The notes: generated by a model from the sequence alone, not told the origin. Positions 8,856-18,688 are shown, counted from the first letter of the stretch. The stretch is 64,000 bases of DNA from Albibacterium sp963696875 (GCA_963696875.1 CAVOLQ010000007.1:372001-436000); one strand, 5' to 3'. Program-made: numbers and translations.

Positions 8856-10496
8856 TTAGTTAGTAAGCGGTTTTCGTGCCCAGGCTAATTCATCCCAATT
8901 TAGATTTTTGTAATTAGGAGTAAATGATTCAGAGCTGCTTATTGCCATTATCACTTCAAATTGCTTTGCATAGGGCTCTTGTAGAAGGCTGCCTTTGGGT
9001 ATATAAGGGTAGCTGTCTAGGTAGGTTAATACTCTATCAGGAGAAATACGTCTTTGTATATACACTCGATGTAAATCATCTGGATGCTTAATTCCGGCGG
9101 CAGCCATAAGTTCGGAAGCGCTTTTTACGGTTTCGTTGTGATAATTGGCAACTCTATGTTTTTTATCCGCCACTACTAATCCTCTAACGAGTTTCGGATT
9201 TTGGGTCGCAACGCCTGTTGGACAGGTGTTTTTATTGCACTCTAAGGCTTGTATGCAGCCCAAAGCCATCATCATTCCTCTGGCACTATTGCACATATCG
9301 GCTCCTAATGCAAAGTTTCTTACCAGGTCAAATCCGTTGGTTACTTTACCCGATGCGATGATTTTAATATGTTTCTTCAAATCAAAGCCTGTTAAAGCAT
9401 CATAAACAAATGCTAAAGCATTGCGCAGTGGCATTCCTACGTGGTTTGAGAACTCTAAAGGAGCTGCACCAGTTCCACCTTCACCTCCGTCGACAGTAAT
9501 GAAGTCTGGGTAAATTTTAGTTTCTACCATGGCTTTACAAATGGCAATAAATTCACTTTTATGACCAATGCATAATTTAAATCCTACCGGTTTGCCTTTT
9601 GACAGATCACGAAGTTGTTTTATAAATGCCAGTAACTCTAAGGGAGTTGAGAAAGCTTTATGAGCCGAAGGTGAATCTACATCTTTACCCACCTCCACTA
9701 AGCGGATCCTTGCGATTTCTTCCGAGACTTTTTTGGCAGGTAGCATTCCTCCATGTCCCGGTTTAGCTCCTTGAGATAGCTTTATTTCAATCATTTTTAC
9801 CTCAGGTAAATTCGCTTTGAATTCAAATGCTTCAGGATTAAAATTACCATCAGGATAACGACATCCAAAATACCCCGTCCCAATTTGCCATATTAAATCT
9901 CCTCCATGAAGATGGTAATCACTGATAGATCCTTCGCCGGTATTATGCGCAAAGTTCCCAATTTGAGCACCTTCGTTTAATGCTGCAATTGCATTTTTAC
10001 TTAAAGACCCATAGCTCATTGCTGAAATATTGAACACGCTAGAAGAATAGGGCTGTTTACAATCGGGGCCTCCAACAATTACTCTGGGGTCTTTATTAAC
10101 CGTAGCCATTGGCAATGCGTTTATACTATGGTTTAACCATTCGTAATTATTCTCATAAACATCTAACTGCGTACCAAAAGGAGTAGTATCCATTTCACGT
10201 TTGGCACGTTGGTAAATAACATTTCTGTGGATACGGCTAAATGGTTTTCCATCTGTATCGCTTTCTATAAAATACTGGTATATCTTCGGACGTAAATCTT
10301 CCATTACGTAACGCAAACGTCCCCAAATTGGGAAGTTCCGCCGAATGGCCCGTGGTGATTGATAAAGATCAAAAACCCCAAGCGAGATAATTGGAATAGC
10401 AATGATTAGAGACCAAAGGATAGCTGGCCACCAATAGCTTATAATTAGAATAATTAGTATTATAATCACAGATGTTGATATGAAGCTTTGTTTCAT
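8856..10496 (-). CDS. FMN-binding glutamate synthase family protein, membrane-anchored
   Basis: 546 residues. Two hydrophobic stretches occupy the first 45 residues, followed by a glutamate-synthase-like barrel: SAMSYGSLSKNAIAALNEGA, NTGEGSISDYH, the LSQGAKPGHGGMLP segment, GGEGGTGAAPLE for FMN phosphate binding and NSARGMMMALGCIQALEC with NTCPTG, the cysteines that hold the 3Fe-4S cluster in GltB. The glutaminase and C-terminal domains of full GltB are absent, so it probably does not hydrolyse glutamine. The in vivo reaction of this stand-alone family is not established. It is a single gene. The ATG is chosen because the membrane anchor follows directly. Confidence 0.88.
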   Translation of the reverse strand: MKQSFISTSVIIILIILIISYWWPAILWSLIIAIPIISLGVFDLYQSPRAIRRNFPIWGRLRYVMEDLRPKIYQYFIESDTDGKPFSRIHRNVIYQRAKREMDTTPFGTQLDVYENNYEWLNHSINALPMATVNKDPRVIVGGPDCKQPYSSSVFNISAMSYGSLSKNAIAALNEGAQIGNFAHNTGEGSISDYHLHGGDLIWQIGTGYFGCRYPDGNFNPEAFEFKANLPEVKMIEIKLSQGAKPGHGGMLPAKKVSEEIARIRLVEVGKDVDSPSAHKAFSTPLELLAFIKQLRDLSKGKPVGFKLCIGHKSEFIAICKAMVETKIYPDFITVDGGEGGTGAAPLEFSNHVGMPLRNALAFVYDALTGFDLKKHIKIIASGKVTNGFDLVRNFALGADMCNSARGMMMALGCIQALECNKNTCPTGVATQNPKLVRGLVVADKKHRVANYHNETVKSASELMAAAGIKHPDDLHRVYIQRRISPDRVLTYLDSYPYIPKGSLLQEPYAKQFEVIMAISSSESFTPNYKNLNWDELAWARKPLTN

Positions 10497-10890
10497 ACTT
10501 TTTATTATTTTATTGATGATATAATAAAAAAATCAAGTAACGTTTAGTAATTGTTTAATCGGATGGGTGAATAAAGCTCTTAATTACATTTATGGAAATA
10601 GAACTGAGCCCAAATTCTATTCAAAGTTATAAAATAAGAATGAAAGGAAAGTATTTTTGAATCCAAATATACAATGGACGTCATAATGATTTACATTTTT
10701 AATTTGATTAACAATTCGGAAATTGGGATTGAATTAATCAATCCGTTGATATTTGGATGATGGATTTTAAAACCGAATAAATCTATTTTTAAAGAGTTAC
10801 ATTTTGTGAATGTAAACGTTAGTTTATATCTTGTGTAATTATTTGGATATCTTTCGTTATCTCTTTTTGAGTATTGTTTAATGGCATGAA
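10497..10890. other. Intergenic region, 394 bp, divergent promoters
   Basis: This AT-rich gap separates two divergent genes and should carry both promoters, but no convincing -33/-7 pair stands out. A near-palindrome at 10728-10744 (GATTGAATTAATCAATC) could be an operator. I see no RNA gene or small coding frame I can support. Confidence 0.4.
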
Positions 10891-12576
10891 ATGATCATGA
10901 AAAAAATACTTGTTTTTTTATTTATGATAATGGGTATTTGTCCAACTTTTGGACAGGGATTTTTGGTAGATGATTGCCATGTTGAGGTCTTTCTTAATCA
11001 GGCGGGATATTTTGACGTTATTGAAAATTATAAAGTAAATTTTACTGAACAGAAGCATGGTGTTTTTCGGAAGATAACAACCAAATACAAACTTCAAGAT
11101 GAAAAGGGTTGGACATCAAATCGAGTTGTTTCTATTACTAAAGTAGCGACACCCGGGCATGCTTTTACTAAGACAAGCCCTCTGCAAGCCAGATTAGATG
11201 GTCAGGTGGAGATTAAAGTAGGCGACCCAGATAAATTGGTTACTGGGCCTCAGGAATATACAATTAAATACCGGGTTAAGAATGCATTTCTATTTAACGA
11301 TAGCACGGTTCAGTTTTACTGGAATGTAAAAAGCAATGAATGGCAGACGGCGTTTAAACACATTCGTTTTACTATTCATTTGCCAGAGGATCTTCCACTT
11401 ACCAAAAGCGACTATTTCCTTTATTCGGGGGCGAGTGGAAACACGGATCCCGATACTACAATTAAGTTAAATTTTACAAAGGGAATATTAACAGGTGAAA
11501 CTAAATCCAACGTTGTAGTTCCTGGAATTGGGAATAGCTTGACCATATTAATCAACATGCCCACTGGTAGTATTAAAAGTCCTTCAGCTTTAAAAATGCT
11601 GTGGGATAGATGTGGATGGATCTTATTTCTTCCTCTAATTGGAGGTTTGTATTTTTATGTTTGGACTGTTTTTGGCAAGGATAAGTATATCTTAAAAGTG
11701 GTCCATTATTTTCCTCCCAAAGATCTGGACCCTGCTATGGTTGGGTATTTAATCAACGATCAAGAGGACAATAGTGATTTGATTTCTCTGATACCTTATT
11801 GGGGTGCCGAGGGCCTGATAAGTTTGCAAGAAATAAAAAAAAAGGCGGTCATTGGGAAAGGGGATACTTTATTAAAGAAGTTAAAAGACTTGCCAGCGGA
11901 TGCTAGATCTTATGAAAAGGTATTATTTGATGGCCTTTTCTCTGGGAAAGATGAAGTGTTGATCAGTTCATTAAAGGATTCTTTTTATACAAAGATGAAT
12001 AGTGCTAGAGAGCTTCTTAATAAGGAAGCTCAAAAATTCTATAATCGTACTTCTAATTTTGTACGCAATTTAGTGGCGGTTGGCTTAGTTCTTATGGCTA
12101 TTTTGGGTTTGGTCATGTGCCTTACTTATTGGAATGTTCTGGGTGGGATTATCATCGTTGTTTTTTGCGTGGTTTTACTCTTTTTGAACAAGATAATAAA
12201 AAAGAGAAATGAGTCGGGCGATGCGGCCGTTTCTGAAGTCGTTGGTTTTAAAATGTTTGTGAAAACAGCGGAGGAGCAAAAACTTAGAATATTACTACAA
12301 GACGACCCCGGTTATTTTGAGAAAAGTTTAGGCTATGCATTGACCTTCGGCTTATTGAAAAAATGGGCGGGTAAGTTTAATACCCTTGATGTGAAAAACC
12401 CAAGCTGGTATAATGGCGGGGTGGGTGCATTTTCTGCGAACACCTTTACGAACTCGTTTTCTAGTTCCATTTCCCGTATTCAAAGCAACATGGTTAGCAA
12501 GCCGTCTAGCAGTAGTAGCAGTGGTGGAGGGTCGTCTGGTGGTGGATTTGGAGGTGGCGGTGGTGGAAGTTGGTAG
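10891..12576 (+). CDS. DUF2207 domain membrane protein with Gly/Ser-rich tail
   Basis: 561 residues. A signal peptide (to about residue 21, FGQG) precedes an exported beta-rich domain of the DUF2207 type. A membrane span follows near 235-255, then a cytoplasmic region, then a pair of spans near 390-430. The C-terminal 25 residues are almost only serine and glycine and end G-G-G-S-W, the tail typical of these proteins. The role of the family is unknown. The start could also be the second ATG at 10897, which gives the neater signal peptide MKKILVFLF. It is a single gene; the next gene starts 67 bp later. Confidence 0.8.
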   Translation: MIMKKILVFLFMIMGICPTFGQGFLVDDCHVEVFLNQAGYFDVIENYKVNFTEQKHGVFRKITTKYKLQDEKGWTSNRVVSITKVATPGHAFTKTSPLQARLDGQVEIKVGDPDKLVTGPQEYTIKYRVKNAFLFNDSTVQFYWNVKSNEWQTAFKHIRFTIHLPEDLPLTKSDYFLYSGASGNTDPDTTIKLNFTKGILTGETKSNVVVPGIGNSLTILINMPTGSIKSPSALKMLWDRCGWILFLPLIGGLYFYVWTVFGKDKYILKVVHYFPPKDLDPAMVGYLINDQEDNSDLISLIPYWGAEGLISLQEIKKKAVIGKGDTLLKKLKDLPADARSYEKVLFDGLFSGKDEVLISSLKDSFYTKMNSARELLNKEAQKFYNRTSNFVRNLVAVGLVLMAILGLVMCLTYWNVLGGIIIVVFCVVLLFLNKIIKKRNESGDAAVSEVVGFKMFVKTAEEQKLRILLQDDPGYFEKSLGYALTFGLLKKWAGKFNTLDVKNPSWYNGGVGAFSANTFTNSFSSSISRIQSNMVSKPSSSSSSGGGSSGGGFGGGGGGSW

Positions 12577-12643
12577 TTTCATTTTTTGAATTCAATAAAA
12601 TAGTTCAATAAAAAATAAGTTATCAATTTAATCATCGTTCATT

Positions 12644-14047
12644 ATGACAACACGTAGAACTTTTATCAAGCAGGCATCATTGGTTGCCGGTGGCGCTTTT
12701 TTAAACCCTACCTCCTTCACTGATTTTTTTCCGGTCCAAAGAACCAAGGTAATCATTATCGGTGCTGGATTTTCAGGTCTTGCAGCTGCACATAAATTAA
12801 AGCAGAGGGGTATAGACTGCATTGTATTGGAAAGTAGAGGACGAATCGGGGGGCGTGTATTCTCTCATGAAATCGCCGATGACTTGGTGATTGAACTTGG
12901 CGGAGAATGGGTTGGGAATTCGCATACGCGCATTCAAGAACTCTGTCATGAACTGGATTTGGAGCTGCTCGACAATCAATTTGATACTCACTTGATTTAT
13001 AAAGGGGAATATGCACCTGCAGGAATGTGGAGTTATAGCCAAGGATGGGAGCAGAAAGTAAAGAAGATGCTTGCTGATTACGCACATTTATCGGATGCGG
13101 ATAAAGTTGGCTTGGATAAGATGGATTGGTGGCGCTACTTGGTTCAGAATGGGTGTGATGGGCGAGATTTGGATATTCGGGAACTGGTAGACAGTACAGA
13201 TTTTGGAGAAGGGATTCGTCATGTTTCCGCCTTTTCTGCGCTAGCCGAATATGCCGAAAGTAGTGAGAAAAATGAAATGGATCTAAAGATCAAATGTGGA
13301 AATGGCTTGCTAGCAGAACGGCTGGCTGAGAAGATTGGCAAGGATAAGATCTTGCTTAAACATAGCGTAAGTCGCATTGTTCAAGAAGATAAAGTGAGGG
13401 TTTATTGCGATAATGGGAAGGTATTTGAAGCAGACCGCATTATATGCACCGTGCCTACTTTTTCTCTTCACAAAATAGATTGGAAACCTAGCTTACCAAT
13501 CGAAAAGATAGGTGCTCTTAATGAATTGCAGTATGCTCGAATTAATAAGCATGCGCTACTTTTTAATCAGCGTTTTTGGAAAGATGAAAGCTTTGATATG
13601 ATTACGGATCAAGCACCTCATTATTTTTATCATGCCACTAAAAATCAAAAATCCGATAAAGGAGTCCTCATTTCTTATAGTGTAGGAGATAAGGCAGCCA
13701 TGATCGCCAATCAAAATAATGAATGGAATGCTGGAGAGGTTGGACGAACATTGCAGCCACATTTTGGAAATGTACGCTCATTATTGAATAAGCAGGTTAA
13801 TTATTACTGGGGAAATGATGAATATTCTAGAGGTTCATATGCTATGTATGGCAAGGATCAATGGTTCCGTGTTCGTCCAATTTTACAACAAGAATTTATT
13901 CATACTCATTTTGCGGGAGAGCATCTTGCTGATTGGCAGGGTTTCATGGAGGGAGCGGTAAATACGGGGGAGGATGCAGCAGATATAGTTACAGATTCTA
14001 TAAAGAAGAAAACTACAATAAGATCTTCAGTTAGTGTGTTGTCTTGA
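12644..14047 (+). CDS. Flavin amine oxidase family protein with Tat signal
   Basis: 467 residues. The N-terminus T-T-R-R-T-F-I-K is a twin-arginine signal followed by a short hydrophobic stretch, so the folded flavoprotein is probably exported. The dinucleotide fold GAGFSGLAAA with the acidic strand end LES and the following GRIGGRVFS binds FAD. The C-terminal FAGEHLADWQGFMEGAV is the conserved second FAD-binding segment of the monoamine oxidase family. It should oxidise an amine or related substrate with oxygen or a quinone; the substrate is unknown. It lies 61 bp before the DUF72 gene and might lead the operon that continues into the polyketide genes, but no promoter was seen between them to settle it. 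Confidence 0.85.
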   Translation: MTTRRTFIKQASLVAGGAFLNPTSFTDFFPVQRTKVIIIGAGFSGLAAAHKLKQRGIDCIVLESRGRIGGRVFSHEIADDLVIELGGEWVGNSHTRIQELCHELDLELLDNQFDTHLIYKGEYAPAGMWSYSQGWEQKVKKMLADYAHLSDADKVGLDKMDWWRYLVQNGCDGRDLDIRELVDSTDFGEGIRHVSAFSALAEYAESSEKNEMDLKIKCGNGLLAERLAEKIGKDKILLKHSVSRIVQEDKVRVYCDNGKVFEADRIICTVPTFSLHKIDWKPSLPIEKIGALNELQYARINKHALLFNQRFWKDESFDMITDQAPHYFYHATKNQKSDKGVLISYSVGDKAAMIANQNNEWNAGEVGRTLQPHFGNVRSLLNKQVNYYWGNDEYSRGSYAMYGKDQWFRVRPILQQEFIHTHFAGEHLADWQGFMEGAVNTGEDAADIVTDSIKKKTTIRSSVSVLS

Positions 14048-14108
14048 TTAGAACTAAACTTTAAGTCACGATTAGTGTTTAAAAAGAGTATTATCAAAAG
14101 TTTTGAAA

Positions 14109-14981
14109 ATGGAATTTGGTAAAGTAGAGCATCCGGAAAATATAGACTTCACACTTCCAAAAGACCATCCAGAAACGAAAAAGTTGCTGATTAGGAACAA
14201 GAATGGTCGGCCCTTTGAAGTATATGTCGGATGCGCAAAGTGGAATAAGAAAGATTTGAAAGGCTTTTATCCACGAGGAACAAAGGATGAGTTGAAATAT
14301 TATAGCAGTCAGTTTAATTCAATTGAACTAAATGCTACTTTCTATAATGCCCCGTCTATCAATCAAGTCCAAACTTGGAGAGACAAAGTGCCAAAAGGCT
14401 TTAAGTTTTACCCCAAGATACCTCGTGGGATAAGCCATTATAGTCGTTTGTCTAATATAGAAGATAGTTTGACAGCGTTTTGTGATGCAATAAGTAATTT
14501 TGAGGATACCCTTGGAATACCTTTTCTTCAGCTTCATGATAATTTCAAACCAAAAGACCTCGATCGTTTGCACGATTTTATAAAAGAATTTCCCAGAGGA
14601 ATGCCCTTGGCCATTGAAGTACGAAACCAAGAATGGTTTATTGATGGAAAAGAGAGTGATCAATTGTATGATTTATTGCGTGAAGAAGATAAAATCTTAA
14701 TACTTGTAGATACTGCAGGTCGAAGAGATTTGCTGCATATGCGCCTTAGTTCCCCACAGGTTTTCATCCGATATGTTGGAGCAAATCATTCCAGTGATTA
14801 TATTCGATTGGATGATTGGATAGAACGTATAAAAATTTGGCGGCAAGAAGGATTGCAATCACTGCACTTTTTTGTGCATCAAAATATCGAGAAGGAATCC
14901 CCATTACTTTCTGCTTATTTCATTAAGAAAATCAATGAAGAATTCCATTTGAATTTAAAGGTGCCGGTTATGGGTATTTAG
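14109..14981 (+). CDS. DUF72 domain-containing protein (YecE-like)
   Basis: About 290 residues. It contains the DUF72 pattern VGCAKWNKKDLKGFYP, then FNSIELNATFYN, the FYPKIPRGISH strand, LQLHDNFKP and AIEVRNQEWF, all typical of this TIM-barrel-like family of unknown biochemical role. A TTG six bases upstream could also start it; the ATG at 14109 gives the more usual N-terminus MEFGKVEHPENIDF. It ends 8 bp before the FAD oxidoreductase that opens the polyketide cluster, so co-transcription is likely, but similar proteins also occur far from such clusters and membership in the pathway is doubtful. Confidence 0.85.
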   Translation: MEFGKVEHPENIDFTLPKDHPETKKLLIRNKNGRPFEVYVGCAKWNKKDLKGFYPRGTKDELKYYSSQFNSIELNATFYNAPSINQVQTWRDKVPKGFKFYPKIPRGISHYSRLSNIEDSLTAFCDAISNFEDTLGIPFLQLHDNFKPKDLDRLHDFIKEFPRGMPLAIEVRNQEWFIDGKESDQLYDLLREEDKILILVDTAGRRDLLHMRLSSPQVFIRYVGANHSSDYIRLDDWIERIKIWRQEGLQSLHFFVHQNIEKESPLLSAYFIKKINEEFHLNLKVPVMGI

Positions 14982-14989
14982 GGACGATT

Positions 14990-16117
14990 ATGGATGATAA
15001 TTTAGATATTCTGATAATAGGCGGTGGTTTGGCGGGTTTGACCAATGCGCTTCATTTATTAAAATTGGGGTTTAAGGTAACTTTGGTTGAGAAGAGTCGT
15101 TATCCAAAGCACAAAGTATGTGGGGAGTATATTTCTAATGAAGTACTACCTTATCTATCCTGGTTGGGCATTGATTTGTTTAAATTGGGTCCTTCTAAAA
15201 TTTCTGAATTGTTTTATTCCTCAGCTACGGGTCAGGCGATAAAATGCACTTTACCTTTAGGTGGATTTGGCATTAGCAGATATGTAATGGATCATTTTTT
15301 ATATCAAGTAGCCAAGGAACGAGGTTGTATTATTTTGGAAGATCTAGTTGAAAACGTAAACTTTAGCAATGAAGAGTTTATGGTTTTTACAAAGAATCAC
15401 GGATTGATTAAATCGAAAGTTGTGGTTGGAGCTTATGGTAAACGGGGAGCCCTTGACCAAAAGCTGGGTCGAAGTTTTGTTCTTCAAAAGTCACCTTGGC
15501 TTGCCATTAAAGCCCATTATAGAGGCTCTTTTCCTGATACTTTAGTGGGCTTGCATAATTTTAATGGTGGGTATTGTGGGGTTTCAAAGGTGGAAGATGA
15601 CAAGATCAATATTTGTTATTTAACGGACTATAAAGTATTTAAAAGATATAAGGATATAGATGCTCATCAAAAAGAGGTTTTGTATGAAAATCCCCATCTT
15701 AAAGATATTTTTGAGAATAGTGAAAGGATAATGGATTGTCCATTAACTATAGGTCAAATCTCTTTCACAAAAAAACAATTAGTAGAAAATCACATTATAA
15801 TGATTGGGGATTCGGCCGGCTTAATCCATCCATTATGTGGTAACGGTATGGCAATGGCCATTCGGAGTGCTAAGATTTGCGCTGAAAGTATAGCTGATTT
15901 CTTAAGGGGAGAGCTAAAATCAAGAGGGCAATTTGAAGAAAAGTATGTTAAGGAATGGAATAGGAACTTTAAAAGACGAATGCAGATGGGAAAAATTCTA
16001 TCGGAGATTTTTAAAGAGAGGAAATTAACTGAACCCGCAATGACGGTTTTAACTTATTTCCCTTCATTAATCCCATTAATAATTAAGCAGACGCATGGTA
16101 AACCAATTCAAATCTAA
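14990..16117 (+). CDS. FAD-dependent oxidoreductase of the geranylgeranyl reductase type (polyketide cluster tailoring)
   Basis: 375 residues. The Rossmann motif GGGLAG at 11-16 and the acidic strand end VEKS bind FAD. KHKVCGEYIS follows, as in the geranylgeranyl reductase/FixC group, and the later IGDSAGLIHPLCGNGMA contains the GD motif that contacts the flavin. The family includes reductases and aromatic ring hydroxylases, so it may hydroxylate or reduce the aromatic product of the linked polyketide synthase. It is the first gene of a run with 5-bp spacing to the methyltransferase. The position is like the flavin hydroxylase in phenolic-lipid gene sets of actinomycetes; that is an analogy in gene content only. 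Confidence 0.85.
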   Translation: MDDNLDILIIGGGLAGLTNALHLLKLGFKVTLVEKSRYPKHKVCGEYISNEVLPYLSWLGIDLFKLGPSKISELFYSSATGQAIKCTLPLGGFGISRYVMDHFLYQVAKERGCIILEDLVENVNFSNEEFMVFTKNHGLIKSKVVVGAYGKRGALDQKLGRSFVLQKSPWLAIKAHYRGSFPDTLVGLHNFNGGYCGVSKVEDDKINICYLTDYKVFKRYKDIDAHQKEVLYENPHLKDIFENSERIMDCPLTIGQISFTKKQLVENHIIMIGDSAGLIHPLCGNGMAMAIRSAKICAESIADFLRGELKSRGQFEEKYVKEWNRNFKRRMQMGKILSEIFKERKLTEPAMTVLTYFPSLIPLIIKQTHGKPIQI

Positions 16118-16122
16118 AAAAG

Positions 16123-16833
16123 ATGGGGATTGATACCAATAATCGATCAATTGCTATCGAAAGAATGGATGATTTTGGTCTAAAAGGACGGGTTTTAAAA
16201 GATGCATTGGATAGACTGGCTCAAATTAATCGATATTTAGGGGGTAATAACATCACCCTGCAAGGAATAAAAACCCTGCTTAAAAGTAAGTTCATAGATA
16301 GAAACCTTTCTATAATCGATCTGGGCTGCGGTAACGGAGACATGTTGAGAGCAGTGGCTGAATTTGGGTTGAAAAATAATCTAAATTTAAAATTAACGGG
16401 CATCGACGCAAATGAGTACACATTAAACTATGCGAGAAGCTTATCTAAAGGATACTCCAATATTGAATATCTTAAAATGAATATAACAGATGATCAATCT
16501 ATAGCGATGAAAGCGGATATTTTCCTTTGTACATTAACACTGCATCATTTTAAAGATGAAGAGATCTTAAAAGTTCTTTCTAAATTAAAAATAAACGCAG
16601 GTATTGGTATTGTAATCAATGACTTGCAAAGAAGTGCCCTAGCTTATCGCTTGTTTCAAGTGGTTTGTTTTGTTTTTCGATTAGACAGCATGTCTCGAGA
16701 GGATGGCTTATTGTCTATACTTAGGGGTTTTAAGAGAAAGGATTTAATGGCTTTTTCAAAGCAATTAAATCTGACATCTACTCTACGGTGGAAATGGGCA
16801 TTTCGTTACCAATGGATTATATCAAAAGCATGA
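16123..16833 (+). CDS. SAM-dependent methyltransferase, class I (polyketide cluster)
   Basis: 236 residues with the SAM-binding motif I IIDLGCGNGD at about 64-73, the acidic residue closing strand 2 in LTGIDANEYT, and a motif near LTLHHFKDEE that resembles motif IV of small-molecule methyltransferases. The C-terminal third is hydrophobic and rich in arginine and phenylalanine (YRLFQVVCFVFRL), which may place it at the membrane near a lipid substrate. Its stop overlaps the start of the type III polyketide synthase as ATGA, so the two are translationally coupled. The likely job is O- or C-methylation of the polyketide ring; this is inferred from context. Confidence 0.85.
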   Translation: MGIDTNNRSIAIERMDDFGLKGRVLKDALDRLAQINRYLGGNNITLQGIKTLLKSKFIDRNLSIIDLGCGNGDMLRAVAEFGLKNNLNLKLTGIDANEYTLNYARSLSKGYSNIEYLKMNITDDQSIAMKADIFLCTLTLHHFKDEEILKVLSKLKINAGIGIVINDLQRSALAYRLFQVVCFVFRLDSMSREDGLLSILRGFKRKDLMAFSKQLNLTSTLRWKWAFRYQWIISKA

Positions 16834-17882
16834 GTGTAAAAATAAAAACCGTGTCTAAGGCTTTGCCTGCCTATACGCGAACGACGGCGGAGATAATTCC
16901 TTTTCTAGAGGGCTGGTTAGCGGGGCAGGATGTACGGTTTATTAGAAAGGTGAAAAAGATTTTCGAGAGTGCTGCCGTTGATCAGCGTTATTCCATTATG
17001 TCCCCAGAAGATGTATTTAGAAACTTGTCTTTTGACGAACGAAATCGAATTTATGTAAAGGAGATTACGAAGTTGGGAGCGGTTTGCTTAAAAAGCGCTT
17101 TAGAAAAAGCGAATTGGCAGCCTACAGATTTAGATTATATCATTACAGTAAGTTGTACTGGAATAATGATTCCCTCTGTGGATGCTTATTTGATCAATGA
17201 ATTAAGTCTTCGACAAGATATCATTCGCCTTCCCGTAACAGAGATGGGTTGTGCAGCAGGGGTTGCGGGAATGATTTATGCAAAAAACTTTCTTAAAGCG
17301 AACCCTGGAAAACGCGCTGCAGTTATTGCGATAGAATCTCCTATGGCGACTTTTCAGTTGGATGATTTCTCGATGGCAAACGTGGTCAGTGCAGCCATTT
17401 TTGGAGATGGGGCAGCCTGTGTTTTATTGTCGTCCGCGGAAGAAGATAAAGGTCCTGAAATTGTGGATGAAGAGATGTATCATTTTTATAATACTGAACA
17501 ATTGATGGGTTTTGATTTGACCAATACCGGCCTCCGTATGGTATTGGATATCGATGTCCCTGAAACGATTGCTTCCCATTTTTCAACCATTATCAACCCT
17601 TTCTTATTGAAGAACAAATTATCGATTGAAGCTATCGATAATCTAATATTTCATCCTGGGGGAAAGAAGATTGTGCAGGTTATTGAGCAACTTTTTGGAG
17701 CCTTCGGAAAAAATATTGATGATACCAAAGAGGTTTTACGTTTATATGGAAACATGTCGAGCGCCACGGTGTTATATGTTTTGGAACGTTTTATGGAAAG
17801 AAAAACGAAGGAGGGAAAAATGGGTTTAATGTTAAGTTTTGGTCCTGGATTTTCTGCACAAAAAATACTATTGAAATGGTAA
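16830..17882 (+). CDS. Type III polyketide synthase (chalcone/stilbene synthase fold)
   Basis: 350 residues from the ATG that overlaps the methyltransferase stop; an ATG 42 bases upstream is in frame but lies deep in that gene. The catalytic triad is complete: C141 in TEMGCAAG, H275 in FHPGGKK and N308 in YGNMSSATV. The conserved loop FGPGFSAQ closes the C-terminus. Such homodimeric enzymes extend an acyl-CoA or acyl-ACP starter with malonyl-CoA and cyclise the chain to a resorcinol, pyrone or phloroglucinol. Database annotation often names relatives chalcone synthase; flavonoid chemistry is unlikely here. The adjacent genes for fatty acyl-ACP synthesis suggest a long-chain acyl starter delivered on the cluster's own carrier protein. 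Confidence 0.93.
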   Translation: MSVKIKTVSKALPAYTRTTAEIIPFLEGWLAGQDVRFIRKVKKIFESAAVDQRYSIMSPEDVFRNLSFDERNRIYVKEITKLGAVCLKSALEKANWQPTDLDYIITVSCTGIMIPSVDAYLINELSLRQDIIRLPVTEMGCAAGVAGMIYAKNFLKANPGKRAAVIAIESPMATFQLDDFSMANVVSAAIFGDGAACVLLSSAEEDKGPEIVDEEMYHFYNTEQLMGFDLTNTGLRMVLDIDVPETIASHFSTIINPFLLKNKLSIEAIDNLIFHPGGKKIVQVIEQLFGAFGKNIDDTKEVLRLYGNMSSATVLYVLERFMERKTKEGKMGLMLSFGPGFSAQKILLKW

Positions 17883-18688
17883 AAGAATTCGAAAAATATC
17901 GGTACTGGGCAATCGTTTTAGGTGGAAGTAGCGGCTTAGGATTGGCATCAGCAAAGAAATTGGCCGAACATGGAATGAATATCTGCATTATTCATCAAAA
18001 TACAAGGGTAGAAATGGAAAAAATCAACCTGGATTTTGAAGAAATAAAATCACATGGCGGGGAGTTTATATCCTTTAATGCGGATGTGCTCAATGAGGAC
18101 AAAAGATTAGCAGCTTTAACTCAATTGAAAGCGAAAATGGGGGATATGGGCACCGTGCGCTGTTTGCTTCATAGTATTGCAAAAGGAAATTTGAAGGCGA
18201 TGACCAAAGATGAATTGAGTGCTGAAGAAGTAAAGAGTCTTCAGTCTGATGATTTTAGAATTACCATTGAGAATATGGCGATTAGTTTATATAGTTGGAC
18301 ATTGGAGGTTTTTGTGCAAGGACTTTTTGCTGCAGATGCACGTATTCTCTCTTTTACGAGTGAAGGTAGTCGTAAAGCATGGCGAAATTATGCTGCGGTT
18401 TCTGCTGCAAAGGCTGCATTAGAGGCCATTACGCGAAATATTGCTTTAGAATTTGCGGTTTTTGGTATTCGAGCAAACTGTATACAAGCGGGGGTTACTG
18501 ATACTCCATCTTTACAGAAAATTCCTGGGAGCGAGGATTTAATTAAATTAAGTATTCAAAGGAATCCCTTTAAGCGTCTTACTACTCCTGAGGATGTTGC
18601 TGGTGTGGTTTATCTTTTATGCAAGGATGAGGCTTCATGGGTCAGTGGTGCAACTATTCCGGTTAATGGGGGAGAAAGTATTTGTTGA
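17876..18688 (+). CDS. Enoyl-ACP reductase-like SDR (FabI/FabL type), polyketide cluster
   Basis: 270 residues, overlapping the polyketide synthase by 7 bp. The nucleotide-binding motif is GGSSGLG at 16-22. The catalytic pair is Y172 and K179, spaced Y-x6-K, which is the spacing of enoyl-ACP reductases and not the Y-x3-K of ordinary ketoreductases; AKAALEAITR after it matches the FabL pattern. It should reduce the trans-2-enoyl-ACP during chain building. Because general lipid synthesis is normally served by a separate fabI, this copy is probably dedicated to the starter chain. A 135-bp gap follows before the dehydratase, the largest gap in the operon, and could hold an internal promoter, though no clear -7 box was found. 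Confidence 0.83.
   Translation: MVKEFEKYRYWAIVLGGSSGLGLASAKKLAEHGMNICIIHQNTRVEMEKINLDFEEIKSHGGEFISFNADVLNEDKRLAALTQLKAKMGDMGTVRCLLHSIAKGNLKAMTKDELSAEEVKSLQSDDFRITIENMAISLYSWTLEVFVQGLFAADARILSFTSEGSRKAWRNYAAVSAAKAALEAITRNIALEFAVFGIRANCIQAGVTDTPSLQKIPGSEDLIKLSIQRNPFKRLTTPEDVAGVVYLLCKDEASWVSGATIPVNGGESIC

Noticed and set aside
12352..12582. Threonine-rich frame opposite the DUF2207 C-terminus
   Set aside because: It is the antisense reading of the Gly/Ser-rich tail, a frequent artefact of repetitive codons.
16788..16829. Earlier in-frame ATG for the type III polyketide synthase
   Set aside because: It lies inside the methyltransferase gene and would add 14 non-conserved residues; the ATGA overlap at 16830 is the usual arrangement.
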